39,514 bases of DNA, taken from NCBI RefSeq assembly GCF_002897375.1, contig NZ_BFAG01000023.1, forward strand, positions 1-39,514. Reading direction: 5' to 3'. Both the position numbers and the translations under genes were made by a program. Of this stretch, positions 11,407 to 22,863 are shown piece by piece. This DNA comes from Deinococcus aerius. Its GTDB lineage: Bacteria > Deinococcota > Deinococci > Deinococcales > Deinococcaceae. Positions within the stretch are counted from its first letter, which is position 1, and the number at the start of each line of letters is the position of its first letter. Under the pieces are notes generated by a model, which was given only the letters and a program-made list of their open reading frames with translations, had not been told where the DNA came from and ran no database searches.

Positions 11407-12582
11407 TCAGTAGCGGGGCAACCCGGCCAAGCCGCCGAACTCCCTCACCAGACGGTTCGCGTAGTCGCCGTGCAGCCGCTTGACCTCCACCCCGTAGAGG
11501 TCGATGAAGTCGGGCAGCACCTCCTCCAGGGTCACGCGCTCCATCAGGCTGCCGTCGAGGGGGCTTTCGGTCACGTCCTTCTGCGCGGTGAAGTAGGGCA
11601 CCTCGCGGTTGTGGCTGCGGTAGACGTGCATCTGCGAGCCGTCCTCGGGGATGACGAGCTGGTAGAGCCGTCCCTCTTGCACCATCTCCAGCACGCGCTC
11701 GACCTCCATCACGCCGTGCTCCTGGATGTCGTGCAGGACCTGCTCCTCCATCTTCTGGCGGTGTGCCTCGACGATGGGGGTGATCTTTTCCAGAATCTCG
11801 GCGGGGTTGGCCCAGCTCGTGCCGCCGACCACGTTCGTCTCGCCGATGACCTCGTAGGGGGCCTTGTCGGGAATCTCGGCCTTGAACTCGGCGACACGCT
11901 GCACCGTGCCGACGAGGATGAGCTGCTTGATATCGAGAACATCCAGCACCTGGCCGAGTTGCTGAACTTTCTGGTTGTAGAAGCGTTGCCGCGCCGCGTC
12001 CTCCCGCGCCTCGAACAGGTCGGTGCCGCTGTCGCTGCGCGGGCCGCTGCCGGGCTGACCCCGCCCCGCCCCGCCGGAACCGGGAGCGCCGGGGACATGC
12101 CGGGTGCCCGAAACGATGGTGTCCCAGCGGTCGCCGTCGTCCAGCCGGACGTTCTCCTCGCTGCTGACCTCCTGCAACTCGCCCTGGCGCAGCACGAAGA
12201 GGCGGGCCCATTCGTTGTCCACCGCCATCACTGCCACGGTCGGCATCATCGCCAGAATGCTGTCGAGCAGCGACTTCAGCGGGCGGCCATAGTGGAACCG
12301 CTCGGGGAGGTCCGCCTGGATCTCGTACCGCTCGAACAGATCCTCGCCCACGATGTAGAGCGAGCTCCGGCCGTGGTGGGTGCGCGCCACCTGGAGGTCG
12401 TCCAGGACTCGCCCCATCGGGGTGGGGGGCACACCCGCCTCCTGCATCTTCACCTTCACGCGGGTCTGGAGGCCGCTGCCGTGGTTGTCCGGCAGGTCGG
12501 GGTTGTCGTTGACGACGGCCATCAGCACCATCGCGTCTTCGGGCAGGCTCTGAATACGCCGGATATCAGCCTTGGAAATCAT
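11407..12582 (-). CDS. eRF1-like baeRF family protein
   Basis: 391-residue protein that I read as a bacterial archaeo-eukaryotic release-factor-like (baeRF) protein, probably of the baeRF10 type. The N-terminal part (about 1-120) resembles the baeRF alpha/beta domain. The middle (about 125-240) has VAVMAVDNEWARLFVLRQGEL, typical of the eRF1 domain-2-like module, and IKQLILVGTVQRVAEFKAEIP, followed by a helical region and a PELOTA/L7Ae-like C-terminal part (LYQLVIPEDGSQMHVYR). Residues around 170-190 form a Gly/Pro/Ser-rich linker. The start is fixed by GAAAGGAG 6 nt before ATG (12580-12582). Members are predicted to act on stalled ribosomes, but the peptide-release residue pattern is not obvious here. 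The family call is by eye; the gene stands alone, divergent from sseA. Confidence 0.6.
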   Translation of the reverse strand: MISKADIRRIQSLPEDAMVLMAVVNDNPDLPDNHGSGLQTRVKVKMQEAGVPPTPMGRVLDDLQVARTHHGRSSLYIVGEDLFERYEIQADLPERFHYGRPLKSLLDSILAMMPTVAVMAVDNEWARLFVLRQGELQEVSSEENVRLDDGDRWDTIVSGTRHVPGAPGSGGAGRGQPGSGPRSDSGTDLFEAREDAARQRFYNQKVQQLGQVLDVLDIKQLILVGTVQRVAEFKAEIPDKAPYEVIGETNVVGGTSWANPAEILEKITPIVEAHRQKMEEQVLHDIQEHGVMEVERVLEMVQEGRLYQLVIPEDGSQMHVYRSHNREVPYFTAQKDVTESPLDGSLMERVTLEEVLPDFIDLYGVEVKRLHGDYANRLVREFGGLAGLPRY

Positions 12583-12637
12583 GGTCGCTCCTTTCGCCGC
12601 CCATTCTCGGAACGCCGCGCCCCGGGAAGTCGCCGGA

Positions 12638-12699
12638 TTTGCTGAAGCCCAGTTCACACTCGCGCCCGCAGTCCGGGGATTGAGGTTGAGTTCAGCAAA
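12638..12699. repeat. Inverted repeat in the baeRF/sseA divergent region
   Basis: TTTGCTGAA (12638-12646) and TTCAGCAAA (12691-12699) are perfect 9-bp arms whose flanks also agree in part (GG before, C/TC after). It lies upstream of the baeRF gene and could be a two-site operator. Confidence 0.5.
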
Positions 12700-12713
12700 C
12701 CCGGCTGCAGACC

Positions 12714-12742
12714 CTGACTCCCCCCGCATCCCGCGCTAGAGT
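12714..12742 (+). promoter_or_regulatory. Candidate promoter directly before a terminator
   Basis: CTGACT (12714-12719), exactly 17 bp, then TAGAGT (12737-12742). Transcription from it would begin near 12749 and meet the hairpin at 12754 at once. Confidence 0.45.
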
Positions 12743-12753
12743 TCTTGACATCA

Positions 12754-12775
12754 CCGCCCGGGAGGCGGCTTTTTT
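12754..12775 (+). terminator. Intrinsic terminator 30 bp upstream of sseA
   Basis: CCGCC (12754-12758) / GGCGG (12764-12768) with a 5-nt loop, followed by six T residues (12770-12775). It points toward sseA, yet no plus-strand gene lies just before it. Confidence 0.7.
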
Positions 12776-12794
12776 ATGGCCCCTCGCCCCGGTG

Positions 12795-12800
12795 TAGCCT
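12795..12800 (+). promoter_or_regulatory. Leaderless-type -10 box of sseA
   Basis: TAGCCT, 6 nt before ATG 12807. There is no Shine-Dalgarno sequence. Confidence 0.55.
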
Positions 12801-12806
12801 GCGGGC

Positions 12807-13667
12807 ATGACCACCCCGGAATCCCCCCTCAAGGCCGCCGCCTGGCTGATCGAGCATCTGACCGACCCCCGGGTGCGCGTCCTCGACTGCCGCTACGCGC
12901 TGACCGACCCGCTGCTGGGGCGCATCGCCTACCTGGAAGGGCACGTGCCGGGGGCGATCTATGCCGACCTGGAGACGGACCTGAGCGGGCCGGTGCAGCC
13001 GGACGGGGCGGGGGGGCGACATCCCCTGCCCGACCCGGAGACCCTCGCGGCCTGGCTGGGGAGCGTTGGGGTCGGGAATGACAGCATTGTGGTCGCCTAC
13101 GACGATCCGGGGACCGGGCAGGGCTTCTACGCCACACGCGCCTGGTGGCTGCTGCGCTGGCTGGGGCACCGGCGGGTCTACGTGCTGGACGGCGGCTGGC
13201 CCGCCTTTCTGGATGCCGGGGGTCAGCCGAGTACCGACGAGCCGAACCACCCGCCCACGACCCTCACCCCGGATGTGCGGTGGGAAATGGTTGCCACGGC
13301 GCAGGACGTGGGGAACCGGGATGCGGGGACGCTCCTGATCGACGCCCGCGCCCCCGCCCGCTACCGGGGAGAGGTGGAACCCCTCGACCGCAAGGCGGGG
13401 CATATCCCGGGGGCCGTGAACCGCGAGTGGGCCGGGGCGCTCGACGGGAGCGGGCGCTGGCGGGACGGGGAGGCCCAGGCCGAAAGACTTGGCGCGGGAG
13501 ACGCCCCCACCATCACCTACTGCGGCAGCGGCGTGAGCGCCACCCCGAACCTGCTCGCGTGGGAACTCGCCGGGGTGCCCCTGGGACCCCAGAACCGCCT
13601 GTACGCCGGGTCGTGGAGCGACTGGGTGAGCGACGACAGGCGGCCCGTGGCGACGGGGGAGGAGTAG
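12807..13667 (+). CDS. sseA: 3-mercaptopyruvate/thiosulfate sulfurtransferase
   Basis: 286-residue tandem-rhodanese enzyme that moves a sulfane sulfur from 3-mercaptopyruvate or thiosulfate to a thiol acceptor. The N-terminal, structural rhodanese domain (about 1-150) contains [22 protein letters not shown] and [27 protein letters not shown]. The C-terminal, catalytic domain (about 160-280) has [25 protein letters not shown] and the active-site loop CGSGVSA with Cys239. That loop fits mercaptopyruvate sulfurtransferases (CGSGVT-like) better than thiosulfate rhodaneses (CRKGVT-like). Monocistronic, probably leaderless; the next gene converges from the other strand. Confidence 0.92.
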   Translation: MTTPESPLKAAAWLIEHLTDPRVRVLDCRYALTDPLLGRIAYLEGHVPGAIYADLETDLSGPVQPDGAGGRHPLPDPETLAAWLGSVGVGNDSIVVAYDDPGTGQGFYATRAWWLLRWLGHRRVYVLDGGWPAFLDAGGQPSTDEPNHPPTTLTPDVRWEMVATAQDVGNRDAGTLLIDARAPARYRGEVEPLDRKAGHIPGAVNREWAGALDGSGRWRDGEAQAERLGAGDAPTITYCGSGVSATPNLLAWELAGVPLGPQNRLYAGSWSDWVSDDRRPVATGEE

Positions 13668-13676
13668 GCGCCCGTC

Positions 13677-14174
13677 CTACCGCGTCCCGCCGTACCCGCC
13701 GGAGCAGGACGCCCCACGCTCCGGTGCCGTCGGCCCCTGCTCGTACTTGTCGAGAAAGGCCTTGAGGCGCCCGTCGGTGGGGCTGTCCACGGCGAGCTGC
13801 GCGTTCCAGGCGCTGACCACGACCGGGGAGGGCAGGCCCTCGTAGGGGCTCAGCAGGGTGTAGGGCCGCCCGTCCACGAGCCCCTTGAGGGCCGCGACCC
13901 CCTGGGCGTCCAGGTCGGGGCGGTACGTGATCCACACCGCGCCGTGTTCCAGGCTGTGGACGGCGTACTCGTTGTACAGCGGCTTGTCGTACACCCCGCA
14001 GTTCTGCCAGATGGGGTTGTGGGGGCCGCCCGCCGGGGGCGTCTGGGCATACACCAGGGCGCCGCTGCGGTGGTCGCCACCCTGGTAGTCGAAGGTCTTC
14101 ACGCCTTGCAGCCCCTTTTGCCCGCAGGCGGCGAGCGAGAGGGGCAGGAGGGCGAGGAGGAGGATTCTGGTCAT
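13677..14174 (-). CDS. DUF3105 family lipoprotein
   Basis: 165-residue predicted lipoprotein. [17 protein letters not shown] has a short membrane segment ending in a LAAC lipobox (Cys17), so the mature protein should be anchored on the outer face of the inner membrane or in the outer membrane. The mature part has the DUF3105 signature [19 protein letters not shown] at about residues 66-84, with [10 protein letters not shown] before it. The function of this family is not known. ATG 14172-14174 is chosen because it starts the lipoprotein signal and has a TANNNT -10 box 8 nt upstream; the frame is open for 24 more codons. It ends 9 bp from the convergent sseA stop. Confidence 0.82.
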   Translation of the reverse strand: MTRILLLALLPLSLAACGQKGLQGVKTFDYQGGDHRSGALVYAQTPPAGGPHNPIWQNCGVYDKPLYNEYAVHSLEHGAVWITYRPDLDAQGVAALKGLVDGRPYTLLSPYEGLPSPVVVSAWNAQLAVDSPTDGRLKAFLDKYEQGPTAPERGASCSGGYGGTR

Positions 14175-14182
14175 CAGGCTCC

Positions 14183-14188
14183 AGGGTA
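14183..14188 (-). promoter_or_regulatory. Leaderless-type -10 box of the DUF3105 gene
   Basis: TACCCT on the minus strand, 8 nt before the ATG. Confidence 0.45.
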
Positions 14189-14244
14189 AAGGCCGGGCGT
14201 GAAAAACGTGTCCCGTTCGCTCACCGGACGTGGGAGGCTGACGC

Positions 14245-14826
14245 ATGGCCCCCGCCCACCTCGCCGCCCTGAATCAGCCCATCATCTTCGTGGACACCGA
14301 GACGGGCGGGCGTGACCCGGCCCGGCACCCGCTCCTGACGGTCGGGCTGGTGACCCTGACACCCGGGGGGGAGGTCACCCGCCCCCTGCACCTGCGGGTG
14401 CAGCACGAGCAGTACGACGTGGACGAGGAGGCGATGGCGGTGAACGGCATAGACCTGAAGGCGCACCACGCGGAAGCCAGGCCTGCGGGGGCGGTCGCGG
14501 ACGCCGTGCGGACCTACGCGGGCGAGGTCGGGCGGGTGATGCTGGGCGGGCACAACCTGCACTTCGACACGGGCTTTCTGCGGACGCTCCTGCCGGACCT
14601 GGGGAAGGTGTTTCGGCGCGGGCGGGTGGACACCAAGCTCACCGCCCAGTTCCTGATCCACGCCGGGCACCTGCCGAGGAAGTTGGGGACCGCCCTCGAC
14701 CAACTCGCCGGGCATTTCGGGTTCGAGTACCGGGCGCACGACGCGCTGGAGGACGCCACCGTGACGGCCCGGGTGTACGCGGAGTTGCTGCGTCTGGCGG
14801 CGCCCGGTGAGGCCGAGTCCTCCTGA
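14245..14826 (+). CDS. DEDDh 3'-5' exonuclease (DnaQ-like)
   Basis: 193-residue exonuclease of the DnaQ/oligoribonuclease superfamily, which removes nucleotides from 3' ends using two metal ions. All acidic motifs are visible: ExoI FVDTETGG (D17, E19), ExoII in [12 protein letters not shown] and ExoIII with [14 protein letters not shown], where His precedes the last Asp (DEDDh type). It consists of the nuclease domain only, without a polymerase or UvrC-like partner domain, so it could be a stand-alone epsilon-like proofreader or a repair/RNA exonuclease. GGGAGG precedes the ATG. It is divergent from the DUF3105 gene and tail-to-tail (1 bp) with the MBL gene. Confidence 0.88.
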   Translation: MAPAHLAALNQPIIFVDTETGGRDPARHPLLTVGLVTLTPGGEVTRPLHLRVQHEQYDVDEEAMAVNGIDLKAHHAEARPAGAVADAVRTYAGEVGRVMLGGHNLHFDTGFLRTLLPDLGKVFRRGRVDTKLTAQFLIHAGHLPRKLGTALDQLAGHFGFEYRAHDALEDATVTARVYAELLRLAAPGEAESS

Positions 14827-14827
14827 C

Positions 14828-16285
<1,458 letters not shown>

Positions 16286-16362
16286 AGGGCAGTGTGACGC
16301 CCAGGAACGGCCCCGGGCTTTACCCGCCCTTCAGAAAGTGGGCGGACCCGGTGGGGTGGGTG

Positions 16363-16368
16363 TACGTT
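16363..16368 (+). promoter_or_regulatory. Leaderless-type -10 box of the usp-ldh operon
   Basis: TACGTT, 6 nt before ATG 16375, with no Shine-Dalgarno. Confidence 0.55.
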
Positions 16369-16374
16369 CGGCGC

Positions 16375-16881
16375 ATGACCGATCCCCTGATCTTCACGAC
16401 CTCCACCGACGCCGACGAGCCCGGGTCAGGCGGGCCGGGCCGTTCCTTCAGCCGCATCGTGGTGGGGACCGACTTCTCGCCCGCCGCCGACCATGCCCTG
16501 GGGGTGGCCCGGACCCGCTTCCCGGGGGCGAGCCTGCGCCTGGTCCATGTGACGGACGCGCGCGCGGTCGCCACCCCCGATCTGGGGGGCGGCGTGACTC
16601 CCACCATTCCCAACCCGGCCCTGCTCCAGACGCTGGAGGACGCCGACGGCGACCGGCTCGCCCGCCTGGCCCGGGAGGGCGAGGAGACGGAGCTGATGGT
16701 GGGCGACCCGGTCACGGGCCTCCTGGACGCGGCGCGGCGGTGGGAGGCGGATCTGATCGTGGTCGGCACGCACTCGCGGGGTGCCCTCGAACACTTCCTG
16801 CTGGGCAGCACCGCCGAGAAGCTGGTGGGCCGCAGCCCGGTGCCGGTCCTCACCGTGCGGCTGCCGGGGGGACGGCGGTGA
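16375..16881 (+). CDS. Universal stress protein (UspA family)
   Basis: 168-residue single-domain UspA-type protein. The opening strand [21 protein letters not shown] and the nucleotide-binding signature [31 protein letters not shown] (about residues 131-161) match the ATP-binding subclass, G-x2-G-x9-G-S. The first 23 residues form an acidic, Gly/Pro-containing extension. Its stop overlaps the ldh start as GTGA, so the two are almost certainly co-translated. The link suggests a role when redox balance or respiration changes, since lactate dehydrogenase recycles NADH; that is inference. ATG 16375 is chosen from the -10 box 6 nt upstream; the frame is open back to 16294. Confidence 0.9.
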   Translation: MTDPLIFTTSTDADEPGSGGPGRSFSRIVVGTDFSPAADHALGVARTRFPGASLRLVHVTDARAVATPDLGGGVTPTIPNPALLQTLEDADGDRLARLAREGEETELMVGDPVTGLLDAARRWEADLIVVGTHSRGALEHFLLGSTAEKLVGRSPVPVLTVRLPGGRR

Positions 16882-17792
16882 AGGTCGGCGTGGTCGGCGC
16901 GGGGCTGGTGGGGGCCACGGCGGCCTACGCCCTGACCCTGCGCGGCTCGTGCAGCGACCTCGTGCTGGTGGACAAGGACGGGGGCCGCGCCCAGGCCGAG
17001 GCACAGGACATCGCCCACGCCGCCCCCGTCAGCCACGGCACCCGGGTGAGCAGCGGCGACTACGCCTCGCTGGCGGGCTGCCGAGTCCTTGTGGTCGCCG
17101 CCGGGGCGAACCAGAAGCCGGGCGAGAGCCGCCTGGACCTGCTGGACAAGAACGCGGCCATCTTCAGGGAAGTGATCCCCTCGGTTGCGGAACACGCCCC
17201 GGAGGCCGTGCTGGTGATCGCCACCAATCCGGTCGACATCCTCACCGACCTCGCTACGCGCCTCGCGCCGGGACAGCCCGTGCTGGGTTCGGGCACGGTC
17301 CTCGATTCCGCCCGGTTCCGCCACCTGATCGCCGAGCGGGCGGGCGTGGACGCCACCCATGTCCACGGCTACGTTCTCGGCGAACACGGCGACAGCGAGG
17401 TCCTGGCCTGGAGCACCGCCACCGTCGCGGGCCTGCCGGTGGACGACTTCATGAAGGCGCGGGGCCGGGAATGGTCCGCCGCCATGCGGGACGAGATCGA
17501 CCACGGGACCCGCGCCGCCGCCGCCGCCATCATCCAGGGCAAGCGCGCGACCTACTACGGTATCGGCGCGGCCCTGGCCCGCATCACCGAGGCCATTCTC
17601 GGCGACCGGCGCTCGGTCCTCACGGTCAGCGCCCCCACCGACGAGTACGGCGTGAGCCTGAGCCTGCCGCGCGTGGTCGGGGCCGGGGGCGTGGAGGACA
17701 CCCTGATGCCCCCCCTGACGGGGGAGGAGCGCGCGGCCCTGGAGGCGAGCGCCGGGGTGCTGCGGGGGACGGATCGGCGGCTAGGGGAGTAG
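16878..17792 (+). CDS. ldh: L-lactate dehydrogenase
   Basis: 304-residue NAD-dependent enzyme interconverting pyruvate and L-lactate in the cytosol; the size equals that of the known Deinococcus enzyme. The Rossmann motif [16 protein letters not shown] opens the protein. The mobile loop NQKPGESR carries the Gln that selects pyruvate (malate dehydrogenases have Arg there) and the catalytic Arg. [18 protein letters not shown] and the proton-relay His170 in GEHGDSE follow. Translation starts at GTG 16878, inside the usp stop (GTGA overlap), with no in-frame ATG at the right place. The following 270 bp hold palindromic repeats but no T-run terminator. Confidence 0.96.
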   Translation: MKVGVVGAGLVGATAAYALTLRGSCSDLVLVDKDGGRAQAEAQDIAHAAPVSHGTRVSSGDYASLAGCRVLVVAAGANQKPGESRLDLLDKNAAIFREVIPSVAEHAPEAVLVIATNPVDILTDLATRLAPGQPVLGSGTVLDSARFRHLIAERAGVDATHVHGYVLGEHGDSEVLAWSTATVAGLPVDDFMKARGREWSAAMRDEIDHGTRAAAAAIIQGKRATYYGIGAALARITEAILGDRRSVLTVSAPTDEYGVSLSLPRVVGAGGVEDTLMPPLTGEERAALEASAGVLRGTDRRLGE

Positions 17793-17836
17793 CGTCGGCG
17801 CCGGGAGAGGACTGTGAGAGACTTCGCCTGGGACAG

Positions 17837-17995
17837 CATGAAAAGCTCCTCCCCCTTGAGGGGGGAGGCTGGGAGGGGGTGAGCGAGCGCCACGTCCCAA
17901 GGCCAGCCCGAATGCCCAGGCCACTTGGAGGAGAAGCAAGTGGCGCTGGTCACACGCCCCCTCACCCCCGCCCTCTCCCACGAGGGGAGAGGGCA
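17837..17995. repeat. Cluster of nested intergenic palindromes
   Basis: About 160 bp of mosaic inverted repeats in the gap 17793-18063, which has no gene. CCTCCCCC/GGGGGAGG is at 17848-17868, CCACTTG/CAAGTGG at 17921-17943 and CCCTCTCCC/GGGAGAGGG at 17971-17993. A larger pairing joins GGGGGTGAGCGAGCGCCAC with GTGGCGCTGGTCAC...CCCCCTCACCCCC across the block. It resembles REP/BIME-type units in an ldh/lpt convergent gap. Confidence 0.7.
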
Positions 17996-18063
17996 AAACA
18001 CGTTCCCACCGCACTTTCTCTTGATGGGAGACGCGCCTCTCACCGAGCCAATAGGAGCGGCAG

Positions 18064-18076
18064 AAAAACCCCCGGC

Positions 18077-18087
<11 letters not shown>
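18064..18087 (-). terminator. Intrinsic terminator of the lptC/lptA-like operon
   Basis: On the minus strand CCGGCTC (18081-18087) pairs with GAGCCGG (18072-18078), followed by GGG and TTTTT (18064-18068). The last gene's stop codon (18077-18079) lies inside the hairpin. Confidence 0.85.
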
Positions 18088-19180
<1,093 letters not shown>

Positions 19181-19189
19181 GATCCGAGT

Positions 19190-20076
<887 letters not shown>

Positions 20077-20080
<4 letters not shown>

Positions 20081-20700
20081 GTCCGGTCTCCTTGATTTTT
20101 CGGTGTGGCGACGGGCTTGTGAAGCACGCGCTTCCCGTTCTCGCACGTTTCGGTCCCGTCCAGATCCGAGCTGATATCGGACGGACCCGCATCCAGGATG
20201 ACGAAGTCGAAGCTCATTTGAAGGTTGGGAATACGGCCTTTGAGCGAAGGGGCGTCAATGTCTGTCAGGGGAGCGCTGAAGCCTGTCCCCTGCTCAACCC
20301 GTACGGGCTGCTCGTCGTTGCCCCGCAGTTCGATGTCCGCACACTGCTGCACCAGCGTGATCTTCGCCTGACTCGTCATGAGGTTGTCCTGCGCGTCGAT
20401 GGTCAGGTCCGGGGCGGCCAGCGTGGCATCCAGCACGGGTCGGCCCTGGCGGTCCTTCACCCAGCGCCCGCCGTTCGAGAGACCCGCGAGGTGCGTCTCC
20501 CCCTTCAGCGGATCGTTCGTCACGTCCGCCGCCTGGAACCGCCACACGGCCCCCGGGTCGCGGGACGGGTAGAGGGTGAGCGATACACCCCGCAGGGTGG
20601 CGCCGGTCTGCGGGCCGCCCAGATTCCGCCCGGGCAGCAGCGCGAACACCAGCGCGAAGATTCCCAGCGCGAGCAGCGCGTAGACCCCGGCTTTCAGCAC
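20077..20700 (-). CDS. LptC-like membrane-anchored protein
   Basis: 207-residue protein with one N-terminal membrane helix (about 4-22, [19 protein letters not shown]) and a beta-rich exported part, the layout of LptC, which sits on the inner-membrane transporter and hands lipid to LptA. Stretches such as [22 protein letters not shown] and [27 protein letters not shown] resemble LptC/LptA strands. It is the first gene of the operon and its stop overlaps the next start by 4 bp. Translation begins at GTG (20698-20700), 6 nt after a TAGAGT -10 box, so the mRNA is probably leaderless. No LptB, LptF or LptG gene lies nearby. The call rests on topology plus linkage to two LptA-like genes. Confidence 0.7.
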
Positions 20701-20706
20701 GACGGC

Positions 20707-20712
20707 ACTCTA
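20707..20712 (-). promoter_or_regulatory. Leaderless-type -10 box of the lptC-like operon
   Basis: TAGAGT on the minus strand, 6 nt before the GTG start. Confidence 0.6.
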
Positions 20713-20807
20713 GCGCCCCGGCCTCATGAGAGTGGTGGGCCGGGGCTGACTGGAGGTGAGGAGGGCCGGGGGGGCAGTGGCGCCCTTTCCCCCCACCCCG
20801 CACCGCG

Positions 20808-20813
20808 TACCCT
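20808..20813 (+). promoter_or_regulatory. Leaderless-type -10 box of tatD
   Basis: TACCCT, 6 nt before ATG 20820. No ribosome-binding site is seen. Confidence 0.55.
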
Positions 20814-20819
20814 CTCCCC

Positions 20820-21581
20820 ATGATCGATACCCACTGCCACCTCGACTTCCTCGACGACCCGGCCTCGGCGCGGGGGGAACTCGGCCTGACGGGGATGGTC
20901 TGCATCGGCGCCAGTCCCGAGCACGCGCGCAACGCCGTGGCCCTCGCCGAGCGCTTCGGGGACGTGTGGGCGACCGTCGGCCTGCATCCCACCGATACGG
21001 ACCAGGACAGCCCGGACGTGCGGACGGACCTGGAAGCCCTGGCCCTCCACCCCCGGGTGGTCGGCATAGGCGAGAGCGGGCTGGACGACTACTGGGACGA
21101 CACGAAGAGGGAGGCGCAGCTCGCGGCGTTCGAGTGGCAGCTCGACCTCGCCCGGCGGGTGGGCAAGCCGCTCGTCATCCACGTGCGCGACAAGCCGGGG
21201 CAGGACTCGGCCCAGCGGGGCGTGATGGACGTGCTGTCCGCATGGCCGGATGTCCAGGTCATCCTCCACTGTTTCAGCGGGCATCCGGGCCTGCTCGCCT
21301 TCGGGATGGAGCGCGGCGCGTACTTCGGCTTCGCGGGCAATACGACCTACAAGAACGCGCGGGAGATTCAGGAGGCGGCGCGAACCGTCCCGCTCGACCG
21401 CCTGCTGGTGGAGACGGACGCGCCCTTCCTCGCCCCCGTGCCGAAGCGCGGCAAGCCCAACCGTCCCGGCTACGTGCGGCATACGCTGGAGTTCATCGCG
21501 GGGCTGCGCGGGCTGGATGCGGCCGAGCTGGAGCAGGCGACGGACGCGAACGCCCGGCGGGTGTACCGGCTGCCGGGGTGA
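20820..21581 (+). CDS. tatD: TatD family metal-dependent deoxyribonuclease
   Basis: 253-residue TIM-barrel hydrolase of the TatD/YcfH family, giving 3'-5' exonuclease activity on DNA. Metal-binding residues are visible in order: THCHLD (H5, H7), [11 protein letters not shown] (the Glu of the family's EIGLD motif), [18 protein letters not shown] and ETDAPFLAP with the catalytic Asp, followed by [16 protein letters not shown]. The GESGLDDY variant differs slightly from the common GEIGLDYH but keeps the key acid. The gene is divergent from the lptC-like operon and is separated from the CoA-transferase by 88 bp that contain a palindromic -10. Confidence 0.92.
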   Translation: MIDTHCHLDFLDDPASARGELGLTGMVCIGASPEHARNAVALAERFGDVWATVGLHPTDTDQDSPDVRTDLEALALHPRVVGIGESGLDDYWDDTKREAQLAAFEWQLDLARRVGKPLVIHVRDKPGQDSAQRGVMDVLSAWPDVQVILHCFSGHPGLLAFGMERGAYFGFAGNTTYKNAREIQEAARTVPLDRLLVETDAPFLAPVPKRGKPNRPGYVRHTLEFIAGLRGLDAAELEQATDANARRVYRLPG

Positions 21582-21595
21582 GACTGGGCGGCGGG

Positions 21596-21608
21596 GCGTA
21601 GACTACGC
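21596..21608 (+). promoter_or_regulatory. Palindromic -10 region upstream of the CoA-transferase
   Basis: GCGTAG-A-CTACGC is a perfect 6+1+6 palindrome that contains the -10-like TAGACT (21599-21604). It is a candidate promoter with a built-in operator. The leader to ATG 21670 would be about 60 nt. Confidence 0.4.
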
Positions 21609-21669
21609 GGGTCTGTACAGCTCGCCGAATCTTCCGGGAATTCCTCCCGTGTATCCCTTGTGAACTCCC

Positions 21670-22863
21670 ATGACCCAGCCCCCCCTTCCCTCCGACCTTC
21701 CGCTTTCCGGCGTCCGCGTCATCGACTTCACCCGTGTGCTCACTGGCCCCTACTGCACGATGCTCCTCGGCGACCTGGGCGCCGACGTGATCAAGATCGA
21801 ACCCCCGGGCGGGGACGACACCCGCGCCTGGGGGCCGCCGTACCAGCGGGCGGGGGAGGCGCGCGAGTCCACCTACTTCCTCAGCGTGAACCGCAACAAG
21901 CGCAGCGTGGTGCTGGACCTCAAGGAGGAACGGGACCTGCGGGCCGCGCGGGCGCTGATCTCCGGGGCGGACGTGCTCGTCGAGAACTACCGCCCCGGCA
22001 CGCTGGGCCGCCTGGGTCTGGGCTGGGAGGCGCTGCACGCCGAGTTTCCCCGGCTGGTCTACGCGGCGATCAGCGGCTTCGGCCAGGAGGGGCCGTACCG
22101 CGACCGCGCCGGGTACGACGTGATCGCGCAGGGGATGGGCGGCCTGATGAGCTACAACGGCGAGGAGGGCCGCCCGCCCGTGCGGGTCGGCGTGGCCGTG
22201 GCGGACGTGTTCGCCGGGTCGCTGACCACCCAGGCGATCCTGGCGGCCCTCTTCCAACGGGAGCGGACCGGGGTGGGGCGCCGGGTGGACGTGAACCTCC
22301 TGGAGGGCATCATCTCGCTGGGCACGAGCCAGATCAGCCGCTACCTGAACGGGGGGCAGATTCCCGGGCCCCAGGGCAACGACCACCCCTCCATCGTGCC
22401 GTACGGGACCTTTCCCTGCGCGGACGGGATGGTGAACGTGGCGGCGGGGAACGACAGCCTGTGGCGCCGCTTCTGCGAGGCGCTGGAATTCGACTCGCTG
22501 GGCAGCAATCCCCAGTACGCGACGAACGAGGGCCGGGTCCACGCGCGCGAGGCCCTGAACGCGGAGATGTATCCGGCGCTGGGGCGCTACACCCGTGCCG
22601 AGATCATGCGGCGGCTGGACGCGGCGGGCGTCCCCTGCGGCCCCGTCAACAACGTGCGCGAGGTGTTCGAGGACCCCCACGTGAGGGATCAGGGGATCGC
22701 CGTCACCGTTCCCCACGCGGCTCTGGGCGAGACGACCGTGACCGCGCCACCCTGGAGCATGGACGGCCAGCGTCCAGCAGTGCGCCGCGCCCCGCCTACC
22801 CTGGGCCAGCACACGGACGAGGTGCTGGCGGAACTCGGCCTGACCCCCAAGGAGACCCTATGA
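21670..22863 (+). CDS. Class III CoA-transferase (CaiB/BaiF family)
   Basis: 397-residue formyl-CoA-transferase-type enzyme that moves CoA from one acid to another. Typical blocks are LSGVRVIDFTRVLTGPYCTMLLGDLGADVIKIEPPGGDDTR (spanning about 11-51), NRNKRSVVLDLK, ADVLVENYRPGTLGRLGLG, AISGFGQEGPYRDRAGYD and the segment RVGVAVADVFAG, where Asp179 is the probable covalent catalytic Asp. C-terminal CGPVNNVREVFEDPHVRDQG also fits. It overlaps the start of a glutaryl-CoA dehydrogenase by ATGA. That pairing matches succinyl-CoA:glutarate CoA-transferases, so glutarate is the likely acid; oxalate, carnitine or other acids remain possible. No clear Shine-Dalgarno precedes the ATG. Confidence 0.9.
   Translation: MTQPPLPSDLPLSGVRVIDFTRVLTGPYCTMLLGDLGADVIKIEPPGGDDTRAWGPPYQRAGEARESTYFLSVNRNKRSVVLDLKEERDLRAARALISGADVLVENYRPGTLGRLGLGWEALHAEFPRLVYAAISGFGQEGPYRDRAGYDVIAQGMGGLMSYNGEEGRPPVRVGVAVADVFAGSLTTQAILAALFQRERTGVGRRVDVNLLEGIISLGTSQISRYLNGGQIPGPQGNDHPSIVPYGTFPCADGMVNVAAGNDSLWRRFCEALEFDSLGSNPQYATNEGRVHAREALNAEMYPALGRYTRAEIMRRLDAAGVPCGPVNNVREVFEDPHVRDQGIAVTVPHAALGETTVTAPPWSMDGQRPAVRRAPPTLGQHTDEVLAELGLTPKETL

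Noticed and set aside
21660..22859. Upstream extension of the gcdH reading frame as an N-terminal domain
   Set aside because: It overlaps the CoA-transferase gene in another frame; the ATG at 22860 with the ATGA overlap gives exactly the normal gcdH length.
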